From Bacteroidetes bacterium UBA1941 (lineage in GTDB: Bacteria > Bacteroidota > Bacteroidia > Chitinophagales > LD1): a stretch of DNA of 64,000 nucleotides. Below are positions 46,001 to 53,469 of this stretch, piece after piece. How positions within the stretch are numbered: the stretch's first letter is position 1; every line of letters starts with the position of its first letter. The position numbers were made by a program, and so were the translations under genes. A model generated the notes under the pieces. That model worked only from the letters and a program-made list of their open reading frames with translations. It was not told where the DNA came from and did no database searches. The stretch lies in the NCBI GenBank assembly GCA_002336805.1, contig DDEZ01000006.1, positions 124,001-188,000 on the forward strand. The letters run 5' to 3'.

Positions 46001-46079
46001 CGGTCTCCTTTTTGGTGCCGCCATAGTGGATGATCTTTTCTACTTCGCTTTGGTATTGTTTGATGGAGTATTGACTCAT
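43023..46079 (-). CDS. Single-chain type ISP-like restriction-modification enzyme
   Basis: 1018 residues. The N-terminus has a PD-(D/E)XK-like site, PDGTL with Asp64, then Glu79 and Lys81 in YWESKD. A helical spacer follows, then an adenine-methyltransferase core: motif I LDPATGTGTFICDII near 341 and motif IV IIGNPPYNANQ near 450. The C-terminal third is the Type_ISP_C target-recognition region (EYRPFIRKYCYFD; LPLYRYDKSGNRI). No superfamily 2 helicase is present, unlike LlaGI-type enzymes, so it may work more like type IIG. The part from about residue 486 to 820 is clearly AT-rich. The gene has its own TAnnTTTG promoter. Confidence 0.88.
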   Translation of the reverse strand: MSQYSIKQYQSEVEKIIHYGGTKKETAIRNAFYNLLNEYAKQRGLMIVPEVTIKTKAGRNVTPDGTLKDTLRQDWGYWESKDESDKIDDEIKKKFDKGYPKDNILFEDSQTAVLWQNEAEVDRVSMRDADALHRIITQFISFERPEVKNFRKAIELFRQDIPKVTETIRDIIIEAERSNAKFIKASESFLKLCHDSINPEVTQDDVREMIIQHILTEDVFNTIFDENQFHRENNIARELEHVILTFFTGSTRKTALSGIQHYYQAINAAAAGIADHHEKQKFLKVIYETFYKSYNPKAADRLGVVYTPNEIVNFMIESTDYLLHKHFGKFLEDKGVEILDPATGTGTFICDIIDYLRKEKLEYKYKNEIHANEVAILPYYISNLNIEYTYTQKMGSYAEFENLCFVDTLDNMGFAYRGKQIDMFAPFTEENAKRIKNQNNKKIAVIIGNPPYNANQLNENDNNKNREYPSIDKRIKDTFIAQSTAQKTKVYDMYARFLRWAMDRIDENGIIAFVSNNSFIDSRTFDGFRKVVGQEFNYAYIVNLKGNARTSGERRKQEGGNVFHDQIRVGVAVYFLIRKKGVTGFQVYYDEVADYGNAEEKLQYLSENKLREISFQNVRPDQDNNWINIADTDFETLLPLCSKAVKNGNSKKALFELFSNGIVTARDEWTFDFSQNDLESKVEFFCKFYSTEQQRWEKSEKNIAINDFVKREIKFGSELEAHLIKGDKLEFDFKRIISAEYRPFIRKYCYFDNIITHRIYQNRDIFGLKNAYENQVIAFSGLSSSKPFTSLVSNKLFSFDFIEKTQCLPLYRYDKSGNRIDNITDWGFNQFVKQYGKKGMTKEAIFHYVYAVLHHPAYRQKYELNLKREFPRIPFYEGFKQWSDWGRSLMELHIGYENAKAFPLKVTHTATKDEPKAKLKADKQSGVIILDENTTLSGIPAEAWEYKLGNRSALEWILDQYKEKKPSDPTIAARFDTYRFADYKDQVIDLLKRVCTVSVETMRIVHAMPAEVATVSGA

Positions 46080-46105
46080 GTAGGATCAACGGGCGTGGGT
46101 GTATC

Positions 46106-46135
46106 CAAATATAGAATAATAAAATGATGGGGCAA
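46106..46135 (-). promoter_or_regulatory. Promoter of the restriction-modification gene
   Basis: On the minus strand, TTG at 46133-46135, a 19-base spacer and TATATTTG at 46106-46113 match the Bacteroidota consensus. The box is 27 bases before the ATG. Confidence 0.7.
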
Positions 46136-46146
46136 TCAAGATGGGC

Positions 46147-49100
46147 CTACCGCACCAGCGTCACATTGCCTGCCTCGCTGTGGTGCTGCATGGTGTAGGG
46201 GTCTATGTAGCGCATGTACCAGACGAAGACGGAGAGGGGCTGTGGCTGCTCTTTGTAGGTGCCGTCCCACCAGTCGGTGATATTGTCAGAGCTGAAGACC
46301 TGCTCGCCCCAGCGGTTGTAGATCAATAGCGAGAAGTCCAGCGGGGTGCAGGGGCTCACGGCGCCGTACTTGTCATTGATGCCGTCGCCATTGGGCGAGA
46401 AGGCGGTAGGGATGAGTACGATGCACTGGCATATCTCCACACCTACGATGATCGTATCAGAGGCCTGGCCGCAGGCATTGGAGTCGGTCACGATATAGGT
46501 ACCAGCGCTGTCTATGTGCAGGATGGGGGATATGGACCCCGTGTTCCAGTGATAGTAAGCATCGGGCTGGTATACGTTTAGCACGAGTGGGAAGATAGAG
46601 CAGATAGTAGTATCCGGCCCGAGCCAGAAAGCCGTAGGCTGGCGGATGAACTTAACATTGACAGCATCAGCGGCAGAGCATCCATTGACCGTGACGGTGA
46701 CCGTGTAGGTGCCTGTAGTAGTAGTGGTCAGCGTCTGCCCCGTAGACTGGTCCTGCCAGTGGTAGGTAGCGCCGGCATTGCCTGCATCCAGTGTCACGGT
46801 GCCTCCTGCGCAGAGCATGGTGTCACGACCCAGAGAGATGACAGGCAGGGGCTTTTCACTGATAGTGATAGCATCTGTAGCGGTGCCGCAAAGGTTGGTA
46901 GCTGTAGCCGTGTAGGTGCCGGGTGTGGTCACTGTGACCTGTGCGCCTGCCTGCCCTGTAGACCAGGTGGTCATAGGGATGCCGGTGGTCAGCACCCGGG
47001 AGAAAGGCCCGCAGTATACCGTGTCTGGTGGCAGGGTGATGCTAAATACCGGCAGTACGGTGAAGGTGCGCGTGGCACTATCTACACAGAGAGTGGCAGA
47101 GGTCACGAGCAGCCTGACGCTATAGGTGCCGGTGGTGGCTGGTATGTAGGTCGTGTCTGCCGCGCGGCTATAGGCAGTGCCATTCACATACCACTGGTAG
47201 CTGACGCCTCCTATGCTTGCATTGTGAAAGGTAATGGTACTGCCGGGGCAGGTGATGGTATCAGAGAGCGAGATGGCCGGATGCGGGCAGCCACGACAGG
47301 TATCTGTGGTGTGGGCGTAGGCGGTGTCTGCACAGCCGCTAGGCGAGGTGACGATCAGCGTGAAGGCATTGCTGCCAGCGCCGGAGAGGAGGATGGTGTC
47401 GCGGCTCTGGCTATAGAGGGAGCCATTCACATACCAGCGGAAGACAGTGCCGTGTACGCCACCGCTCCGCAGTAAGACAGTGTCTGCAGCGCAGGCAAAT
47501 GTGTCGGGCAGGTCTATAGCTGCATAGGGACAGTCATTGCAGGTGTCTACGATATTGAAGGTGAGGCTGCGACTGATGCCACAGTTGTCATACACGATCA
47601 TGGTATAGGTGCCTGCTGCGCGGGTGGGGAAGATGCCCGTATTGCCCACCAAGTGCACGGTGTCAAAGCCCGGTATCTCTACTGTGTAGGGTATGGAGCC
47701 ACCATAGACCTGATAGGTGATGGAGTCTGCAGTGACCACAGAGTCGCACACCAGCGCCACAGAGGAGAGCAGGTAGGGCACCTGAGTATTGGCCATGAAG
47801 ACAGAGCCCGTATCTATGGGGCAGATGGAGTCATAGCGCATCTGGGCAGAGCTATCGAGGGGATTGACCGCATAGATCTGGTAGCGGTAGGTGCCGGAGC
47901 CTACGATATTGGCAGTGATGTCTGTGTCTGTAGCCGCGTAGATGTCATAGAGCTTAGTGCCCTGGTAGTAGACCTTGACACGGATCATAGATGCCTGTGC
48001 AGCGCCATAGCAGTAGGTATACGGCATGCTGTGAAAGGTGATGACAGGCTGGCCTACGCAGGGCAGGTACGCAGAGGCAAGGACAGCAGGAGGGTCTGCC
48101 GGCGGCGTGGTGAGGGTAGTGCGGCAGCCACTGTCAGAGATGAGTGGGTAGCTGGTGTTGGTAGCCAGGTGGTAGAAGTTGGCATTGAAGAAGCGGGTAG
48201 AGTCGCCTGCTATGGTATCGTGCGGCGGGTAGATGATAGAGTAGGTCTCCGGTGTGGTGATGCTGGTGCTGTACTCCCAGGCATTGTGGCAGGAGGCGTC
48301 CTTCATCAGGGTGAAGCAGCCAGTAGAGAAGTAAGGGATAGTGACATAGGCGCGGGGTGTGTCATTGCACAGCGGGCCTATGAAGGCGGTGACGATGTAG
48401 AAGCCGTCAGGCATATTCTCAAAGAGTCCGGTGGTATTGGCCGCTACGGTAGGGCCGTAGAGCACGTGGGTGAGCACAAAGGAGTCGACTGCTACGGCTG
48501 CGCCATGGTTTGACACGGAGGCCTTGAAGCTCTTGCAGCTGAGGAAGCGGATGTCCAGCGTGATGTCAGTACTGATACCCGGCGGGGCGTGCTGTATGGT
48601 GTCGCCACCGCAGGCAGAGCTGAGAACCACTATGTCATAGCTGGTGCTCTGCGGCTGGTGCAGGAAGAGGCTATCTGCCGCTATGGGAGTACCGTCATAC
48701 ACGCGGGTCACGGTCTGCGGGCCGGGTAGACAGTTGGTACAGATGAAGGTCAGGGTGTCTGGCACTGCGGGCGGGGCGATGCCTGAGAGGTAGATGATAC
48801 TGTCTGAGGGGCAGTGCTGCGTGAGTGAGACCGTAGGCGGCGGTATGTACTGGTCATAGTGCTGGCCGCAGGCATCAGTGATATGGAGCGTGTCAGTATA
48901 GTATGCCGGCAGCCCGGTGAACTGGCCCGTGCTATTGCTCTGGCTGGCTATGCTGTAGGTGTAGGGCGGGCGGCCTCCGGACGCTGTCACGCTGAAGGTG
49001 CCCTTAGAGTAGTTGAGGCAGGCTATGCTGGCGGCTATAGGGTCTGTGTAGGTGACCTCATTCGTATAGATATTGCCGCAGGAGTCTATGACCCGGACCC

Positions 49101-49605
49101 AATAGAAGCCCGGGCAGAGGCCGGTGAAGCTGTCTGCTGCCTGATAGGTGCCAAAGCCAGTGTTGGAGCCGGTAGATGAGATGGCATAGGCGTAGGGCGC
49201 CCTGCCGCCGGTGATGGTGCCTACTATGGTGCCGCTATGCACGGCAAAGGCCAGCGTAGGGAACTGATAGGTGCCCGGCACACTGCCCGTAGCTGTGCCT
49301 GTAGCGCCGCCGGCATCTGTGATGGTGATGGAGTAGCTACCCGCAGGCAGCCCGCCAAAGGTGGTGAGCCCTGCTGCGAGGGTGACAGGGTAGGTGATAT
49401 TGGGGTCGGCGGGGCCGGAAACGAGGGTCAGGGTATAGGGCGCGGTACCACCTGTAGGAGTGGCTGTCAGGGTGCCATCATCATAGCAGAGGGAGGTGGT
49501 GCTGGTGACCGTAGCTGAGACAGCCGCATAGCCCGCCTGACCACTGCATAGCAGCAGCAGGGCAGCCCATAGCAGGCGGCGCAGCAGGTGGTGGATGGCT
49601 CTCAA
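46147..49605 (-). CDS. Large T9SS type B (CHU_C) surface protein with Ig-like repeats
   Basis: 1152 residues. Hydrophobic leader (LLWAALLLLCSGQAGYAA), then many repeats of SprB/Ig-like type with GTAPYTLTL, GRAPYAYAIS, GGRPPYTYSI, later HWQDQSTGQTLTTTTTGTYTVTV. The C-terminus is the gliding-motility-associated domain: VLIPTAFSPNGDGINDKYG, LLIYNRWGEQVFSS and a final WDGTYKEQP. It is exported by T9SS and displayed on the surface; adhesin or matrix function is likely. The start is TTG and no ATG exists between the upstream stop and the leader. Confidence 0.9.
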   Translation of the reverse strand: MRAIHHLLRRLLWAALLLLCSGQAGYAAVSATVTSTTSLCYDDGTLTATPTGGTAPYTLTLVSGPADPNITYPVTLAAGLTTFGGLPAGSYSITITDAGGATGTATGSVPGTYQFPTLAFAVHSGTIVGTITGGRAPYAYAISSTGSNTGFGTYQAADSFTGLCPGFYWVRVIDSCGNIYTNEVTYTDPIAASIACLNYSKGTFSVTASGGRPPYTYSIASQSNSTGQFTGLPAYYTDTLHITDACGQHYDQYIPPPTVSLTQHCPSDSIIYLSGIAPPAVPDTLTFICTNCLPGPQTVTRVYDGTPIAADSLFLHQPQSTSYDIVVLSSACGGDTIQHAPPGISTDITLDIRFLSCKSFKASVSNHGAAVAVDSFVLTHVLYGPTVAANTTGLFENMPDGFYIVTAFIGPLCNDTPRAYVTIPYFSTGCFTLMKDASCHNAWEYSTSITTPETYSIIYPPHDTIAGDSTRFFNANFYHLATNTSYPLISDSGCRTTLTTPPADPPAVLASAYLPCVGQPVITFHSMPYTYCYGAAQASMIRVKVYYQGTKLYDIYAATDTDITANIVGSGTYRYQIYAVNPLDSSAQMRYDSICPIDTGSVFMANTQVPYLLSSVALVCDSVVTADSITYQVYGGSIPYTVEIPGFDTVHLVGNTGIFPTRAAGTYTMIVYDNCGISRSLTFNIVDTCNDCPYAAIDLPDTFACAADTVLLRSGGVHGTVFRWYVNGSLYSQSRDTILLSGAGSNAFTLIVTSPSGCADTAYAHTTDTCRGCPHPAISLSDTITCPGSTITFHNASIGGVSYQWYVNGTAYSRAADTTYIPATTGTYSVRLLVTSATLCVDSATRTFTVLPVFSITLPPDTVYCGPFSRVLTTGIPMTTWSTGQAGAQVTVTTPGTYTATATNLCGTATDAITISEKPLPVISLGRDTMLCAGGTVTLDAGNAGATYHWQDQSTGQTLTTTTTGTYTVTVTVNGCSAADAVNVKFIRQPTAFWLGPDTTICSIFPLVLNVYQPDAYYHWNTGSISPILHIDSAGTYIVTDSNACGQASDTIIVGVEICQCIVLIPTAFSPNGDGINDKYGAVSPCTPLDFSLLIYNRWGEQVFSSDNITDWWDGTYKEQPQPLSVFVWYMRYIDPYTMQHHSEAGNVTLVR

Positions 49606-50201
49606 ACGGTGGTGTCTGTGTGTAAGACAAAGGTCGGGGTTATAAGTTTAACTAGCACAGGGGTTTGCCACAAAAAGTGGTGGAGAGGCCGGGAGTGTAG
49701 GTGAAAAGAGGGCAAGTTTTCCGACTATGGAGGGAAAGTAGTAGCGTATGACCACCCTTATCCATTTGATTGGCGCTCATGGGGTTTCTGTGGGTGTTGC
49801 GACATGGTGTTTTTTGTGAGTAAATATTGAGAAGGTGTTATTTGCTGATGTGGCTTATTTTTGCTTTATTTGTAATGCATTTTTTAACCGCAAAAACGCG
49901 GAAACGCAAAAGCTTTTTAACAGCAGAGGCGCAGAGACGCAAAGGTGAAAAATGTAAAGGCGTGGAATATATTTTAACCGCAAAAGCGCGGAAACGCAAA
50001 AGCTTTTTAACCGTAGAGGCGGGCAAAAAAGTTGGAATACATTTTAACCTCAAAAGCACGGAAACGCAGAAGCTTTTAACCGCAGAGGCGGAATAATCGT
50101 AGGGCGATGCCCTACTCTGGAGGCGGGCCGCCCTTTCAGGGCTGGAATGCAAAAAATACAAGAAGATTTTTTCACTTTTTAATCTAATAAATACTGAATC
50201 T
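49606..50201. repeat. Gene-free gap with three imperfect AACCGC/ACGC repeats and a hairpin
   Basis: About 600 bases without a convincing gene. Three related units of about 50 bases start near 49882, 49972 and 50042 (periods 90 and 70). Each holds TTTTAACC, CGCGGAAACGCA or a variant, AAGCTTTT and AGAGGCG. They are related to the inverted repeat at 62531. A perfect hairpin GTAGGGC-GAT-GCCCTAC lies at 50099-50115. The first 250 bases show nothing recognisable. Confidence 0.7.
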
Positions 50202-51047
50202 ATGTCAGCACAAAATGGAAACCGCTATGCGGAAAAATGGACCTATGAGAGCACAAGAAAGGCGCTAGAGAAGATCAGCTTCTTTGCTATGCAGGAGGAT
50301 ACGCTCTACCTGGGTATGGCGCTGGCCCGCGCGGGCTACTATGACGATATCTGGCGCTATTGGCGGCGCAAGTGGGCACGCAACTTTGAGATCATAGATG
50401 AGATGCAGCAGCTGATGCAGCACTTTGAGGCGCGTATCTATACTAATACTGCCAAAGGCAAGATACCGCTCAGGCTGGGCATCTTTACACTGCAGCATCA
50501 CTATGGATGGGGCAAGGAGGTAGCCGGTACTGACGACCTGCAATACCTGGCGGAGGCGGATAGGACAACAGCCGGCCCCATCCAAACCTTCCCCCAAGGG
50601 GAGGGCTTTAACAGCCAGTTCGCTCAAAACGTCTCGGAAGGAGAGGGCTTGAATACAAAGCAGCCAGCCCCATCCAAACCTTCCCCTGAAGGGGAAGGTT
50701 TTAACAGCGACCTTACCCAACCCTCTCCAAAGGAGAGGGCTTTAATGCAAACTGCGGTCCCCATCCAAACCTTCCCCCAAGGGGAAGGCTTTAACAGCCA
50801 ATTCACTCAAACGCTGACGGGAGAGGGTTCAACACAAAGGGCAGATGACGTAACAGAACTGATGCAGAGCAATGTAGCTGCGAAAGATGCGAGGGATAAA
50901 AGCAGTAAACGCTATCCGATAGAACTGACGCCTGAGGAACTGCTGCTGGAGACTGGCATCTCTGATATACGGGAGATAGAGCACCGTATGCGCGAGGAGG
51001 ACCCGGAGCTAGCGGAGTATGATGATATGGATGAAGATATGGAATAG
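50202..51047 (+). CDS. Unknown protein carrying in-frame palindromic repeat insertions
   Basis: 281 residues. Residues 1-115 are a helical, Trp/Tyr-rich domain (DTLYLGMALARAGYYDDIWRY; IPLRLGIFTLQHHYGWGKE) whose layout recalls small phage terminase subunits; that is only a weak impression. Residues about 125-215 are encoded by dispersed palindromic repeats and read as PIQTFPQGEGFNSQF, KPSPEGEGFNSDLTQPSPKER and again PIQTFPQGEGFNSQF. The last 65 residues are acidic with ELTPEELLLETGISDIREIEHR. Apparently the repeats inserted without breaking the frame. No phage genes lie next to it. Confidence 0.6.
   Translation: MSAQNGNRYAEKWTYESTRKALEKISFFAMQEDTLYLGMALARAGYYDDIWRYWRRKWARNFEIIDEMQQLMQHFEARIYTNTAKGKIPLRLGIFTLQHHYGWGKEVAGTDDLQYLAEADRTTAGPIQTFPQGEGFNSQFAQNVSEGEGLNTKQPAPSKPSPEGEGFNSDLTQPSPKERALMQTAVPIQTFPQGEGFNSQFTQTLTGEGSTQRADDVTELMQSNVAAKDARDKSSKRYPIELTPEELLLETGISDIREIEHRMREEDPELAEYDDMDEDME
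50577..50835. repeat. Dispersed G/C palindromes inside a coding region
   Basis: Three CCTTCCCC-type hairpins with flanking CCCCATCCAAA and TTTAACAGC occur near 50577, 50670 and 50760. A CCCTCTCC-AAA-GGAGAGGG hairpin follows the second. The same modules, in the same order, recur at 52.68-52.76 kb outside genes. Confidence 0.82.
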
Positions 51048-51060
51048 GAGGTGGATACAG

Positions 51061-51362
51061 GTCGTAGGCAAACGCTTTTAAGAAAATCGTTGGTGGCGTT
51101 GCAAACGCCGGGACAGGTACCACGCGATGCAATCGCGCGGTAGTGCGATAGATGCGGAGACTTACAAGTCGTTGGCAAACCCTTTTAACAAAATCATTGG
51201 TGGCGTTGCAAACGCCGGAAGGGTACCACGCGATGTGATAGCGCGGTAGTGCGATAGATGCGGAGACTTACAAGTCGTTGGCAAACCCTTTTAAGAAAAT
51301 CACTGGTGGCGTTGCAAACGCCGGAAGGGTACCACGCGATGTGATAGCGCGGTAGTGCGATG
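51061..51362. repeat. Three tandem copies of a 106-107-bp double-hairpin unit
   Basis: Units start at 51061, 51168 and 51274; the third is cut short near 51362. Each has a perfect GGCGTT-GCA-AACGCC hairpin. The first unit then has CGCGAT-GCA-ATCGCG, which is changed to CGCGATGTGATAGCGCG in units two and three. Units two and three are nearly identical. There are no spacers, so this is not a CRISPR array. Confidence 0.85.
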
Positions 51363-51485
51363 ATTAGTCCTTTAACTCGGTGTAACCTCTCTAAATCTCC
51401 TCTAGAGGGGAGACTTTAACAGCCATCCATTTCTGCGCAGTGTATTTTCCAATGTTTATGATCCTATCCAGCGTAGCGTATAACT

Positions 51486-51860
51486 TTACTTCTTTGCAGT
51501 GATCTTCTTCTTGTGGGTTTTGCCCCACTCGGAGAGTGCCCAGATGACGTCTGACAGCGTGTTGCAATACTCTGTAGGATAATATTCTACTACTACCGGA
51601 AACTGATTGGCGTGGACGGTGCGTTTCACAAATCCGTTTAGCTCCAGCTCTTTTAGTTCGTTTGATAAGACGCGTGCGGATATGCCTTTCAGCGCACGCT
51701 GCAGTTCATTGAAGCGTATGCCGCCATTTTCGCGCAGCGCTACGATCACGCGCAGCTTCCATTTGCCGCCTATCACATATAGAGCATCGTCTACAGATGA
51801 GAGGTGTGACTGGCACTCCAGGGTGGTGGGGCGGGGGCGTTTTGATGTTGTTGTGCTCAT
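51486..51860 (-). CDS. HxlR-family transcriptional regulator
   Basis: 124 residues with the winged-helix pattern of HxlR/DUF24 proteins: ECQSHLSSVDDALYVIGGKWKLRVIVAL, IRFNELQRALKGISARVLSNELKELE and GFVKRTVHANQFPVVVEYYPTEYC. The first cysteine, in LECQ, is at the place used as a redox sensor in several members. It is divergent from the azoreductase gene, with an inverted repeat between them, and probably controls that gene and itself. Confidence 0.92.
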   Translation of the reverse strand: MSTTTSKRPRPTTLECQSHLSSVDDALYVIGGKWKLRVIVALRENGGIRFNELQRALKGISARVLSNELKELELNGFVKRTVHANQFPVVVEYYPTEYCNTLSDVIWALSEWGKTHKKKITAKK

Positions 51861-51886
51861 GGTTTAGAAGCTTTGCTAACCAAAAT

Positions 51887-51915
51887 GTAACCACTAACCT
51901 TTAGTTCACTAGTTA
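51887..51915. promoter_or_regulatory. Putative HxlR operator
   Basis: An imperfect inverted repeat, GTAACCACTAAC then CTTTA then GTTCACTAGTTAC, sits between the divergent regulator and azoreductase genes. A TAGGTTTG promoter-like box at 51937-51944 follows on the plus strand, and TACATTTTG overlaps the operator on the minus strand. Confidence 0.55.
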
Positions 51916-51974
51916 CATAAGATAAGCTAATGTACATAGGTTTGCGGTGTCAAAAAAATAAAAGAGACAATAAC

Positions 51975-52577
51975 ATGAAAAAAGTACTGCATATCATCTC
52001 CAGCCCGCGCGGCGAGGCATCTGTGAGCATCAAGCTGGGCAATGCCATCATCGAAAGGATACTAGAAACGTATCCGGGGAGCACGGTGAAGGTGCGTAAC
52101 CTCTCAGAGCTACCGATGCCACATTTGCAATTGCTGCATATCGGTTCATTCTTTACACCTGCGGAGAATCGTAGTGAAGATCAATCTGCCGCAATCCGTG
52201 TATCTGATGAAGCGGTGGCTGAGCTGCAGGAGGCCGACATCATCGTGATGGGCGCGCCGATGTATAGTTTCACCATACCGTCTACGCTGAATGTATACCT
52301 AGACCATATAGCACGGCCGGGGCTGACCTTCCGCTATAGCGACAAGGGGCCCGAAGGGCTGGTGAAAAACAAGAAAGCGTATATAGTGACATCATCCGGT
52401 GGCGTGTACTCTGAGGGTGCTATGCAGGCTTATGACTTTGTGGTGCCGTATGTGCAGCGCTTCCTGGGATTCATAGGGATCACAGATGTCAGTGTGGTAC
52501 GGGCAGAAGGGCTGAATGTACCTGTGGTGCAGGATACGGCACTGGAGAAGGCGATGGCCAGTATTGCTGTGGATTGA
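51975..52577 (+). CDS. azoR: FMN-dependent NADH azoreductase/quinone reductase
   Basis: 200 residues from the ATG at 51975. A flavodoxin-like fold: KVLHIISSPRGEASVSIKLG at the FMN-phosphate site, MGAPMYSFTIPSTLNVYLDHIARPGLTF, and VTSSGGVYSEGAMQAYDF. These segments match AzoR. Such enzymes reduce quinones and azo compounds with NADH. Regulation by the divergent HxlR protein is likely, as in known quinone-responsive pairs. Longer start at 51930 is rejected because it adds a basic extension before the core strand. Confidence 0.9.
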   Translation: MKKVLHIISSPRGEASVSIKLGNAIIERILETYPGSTVKVRNLSELPMPHLQLLHIGSFFTPAENRSEDQSAAIRVSDEAVAELQEADIIVMGAPMYSFTIPSTLNVYLDHIARPGLTFRYSDKGPEGLVKNKKAYIVTSSGGVYSEGAMQAYDFVVPYVQRFLGFIGITDVSVVRAEGLNVPVVQDTALEKAMASIAVD

Positions 52578-52589
52578 GAGGCCCGGTAG

Positions 52590-52805
52590 TGGAGTCATCT
52601 CACCCAGCCCTCTCCAAAGGAGAGGGCTGGGTGCAACAGCCATCTCGTCGAAACCCGCTGGAAGGAGAGGGCTTAACAGCGTCCCCATCCAAACCTTCCC
52701 CCAAGGGGAAGGCTTAAACAGCTACCTCACCCAACCCTCTCCAAAGGAGAGGGCTAACGCAACAGCCATCACGCCCAAACCCTCTCTGAAGGAGGAGGAG
52801 TAATA
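52590..52805. repeat. Dispersed G/C palindromes between azoR and the RRM gene
   Basis: At least four hairpins of the family seen at 50.58-50.83 kb: two AGCCCTCTCC/GGAGAGGGCT or ACCCTCTCC/GGAGAGGGCT, one CCTTCCCC-CAA-GGGGAAGG with CCATCCAAA in front, and a partial CCCTCTC. They occupy most of the 334-base gap; no gene is seen. Confidence 0.8.
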
Positions 52806-52859
52806 GAAGGCCGGCCCTGTACAATCCTATGTGGCCGCAGGCGGCAGTGCTCCGACAAT

Positions 52860-52888
52860 AAAAAAGCCCTCGCTGTGAGGCGAGGGCT
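52860..52888 (-). terminator. Terminator of the RRM gene
   Basis: Stem AGCCCTCGC/GCGAGGGCT with a six-base loop, followed on the minus strand by a run of six T residues, lies 24 bases past the stop codon. Confidence 0.88.
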
Positions 52889-52911
52889 GATAAGAGTCGT
52901 ATGGTTGTCAA

Positions 52912-53226
52912 TTAATAGCGATTTCCACCGCCACCGTATGGCTTCTTGTAGCCACCGCCACCGCCGCCGTAGCTGCTGGTCTCGGTCTTAGGACGTGCTT
53001 CGTTTACAGTGAGAGTCTTGCCCATGAAGTTGTGACCATTCAGCGCGTCTATAGCGGCTTGTGCGGTCGTGTTGTCATTGATCTCTACGAAACCAAAGCC
53101 ACGGGACTGTGAAGTAAACTTGTCAGTAATGATACGGGCAGATGATACCTGGCCATGTTGAGAAAAAAGATCGTTCAGTTGATCTTCGCTTGCAGAAAAC
53201 GGAATGTTAGCTACGTAAATGTTCAT
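52912..53226 (-). CDS. RRM-domain RNA-binding protein with Gly-rich tail
   Basis: 104 residues: one RNA-recognition motif with RNP2 IYVANI at residues 3-8 and RNP1 RGFGFVEI at 42-49, then a short tail of YGGGGGGYKKPYGGGG type. This is the single-RRM group common in Bacteroidota and cyanobacteria, often cold-induced; it binds single-stranded RNA. A 78-base leader lies between the promoter and ATG. Confidence 0.95.
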   Translation of the reverse strand: MNIYVANIPFSASEDQLNDLFSQHGQVSSARIITDKFTSQSRGFGFVEINDNTTAQAAIDALNGHNFMGKTLTVNEARPKTETSSYGGGGGGYKKPYGGGGNRY

Positions 53227-53303
53227 TGTAAAAAATTAAAAAAGTAAAAAATAATTGAGAGATAGCTAACCCGAGAGGTGCAGAGAGATATATATCAACG
53301 GCA

Positions 53304-53311
53304 CAAAGATA
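53304..53311 (-). promoter_or_regulatory. -7 box before the RRM gene
   Basis: The minus strand reads TATCTTTG, a full match to TAnnTTTG. No TTTG is seen 19 bases earlier; the sequence there is AT-rich. The resulting leader would be about 70 bases and might carry control signals. Confidence 0.6.
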
Positions 53312-53469
53312 CGAAAGATATTGTCATTTTAAAATTTTTTCTAAAATATAATTTCTGCGGCTTCATGCTGCCGGGCGTCAGCATGGCCTTTACAGGCATG
53401 GTAAACCTTCAATATTCCTACCTTTAGTGCTGTACTAAACACATAGATAGAGACTATTTACTCAAAATA

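Noticed and set aside
47653..48513. Plus-strand open frame of 286 codons
   Set aside because: Opposite the CHU_C surface protein. Repetitive, biased coding sequence leaves long antisense frames.
50202..50570. Prophage remnant, from a terminase-like N-terminal domain
   Set aside because: The resemblance is vague and no portal, capsid or integrase gene is near.
51061..51362. CRISPR-like array
   Set aside because: Units of 106-107 bases are contiguous and there are no unique spacers or cas genes.
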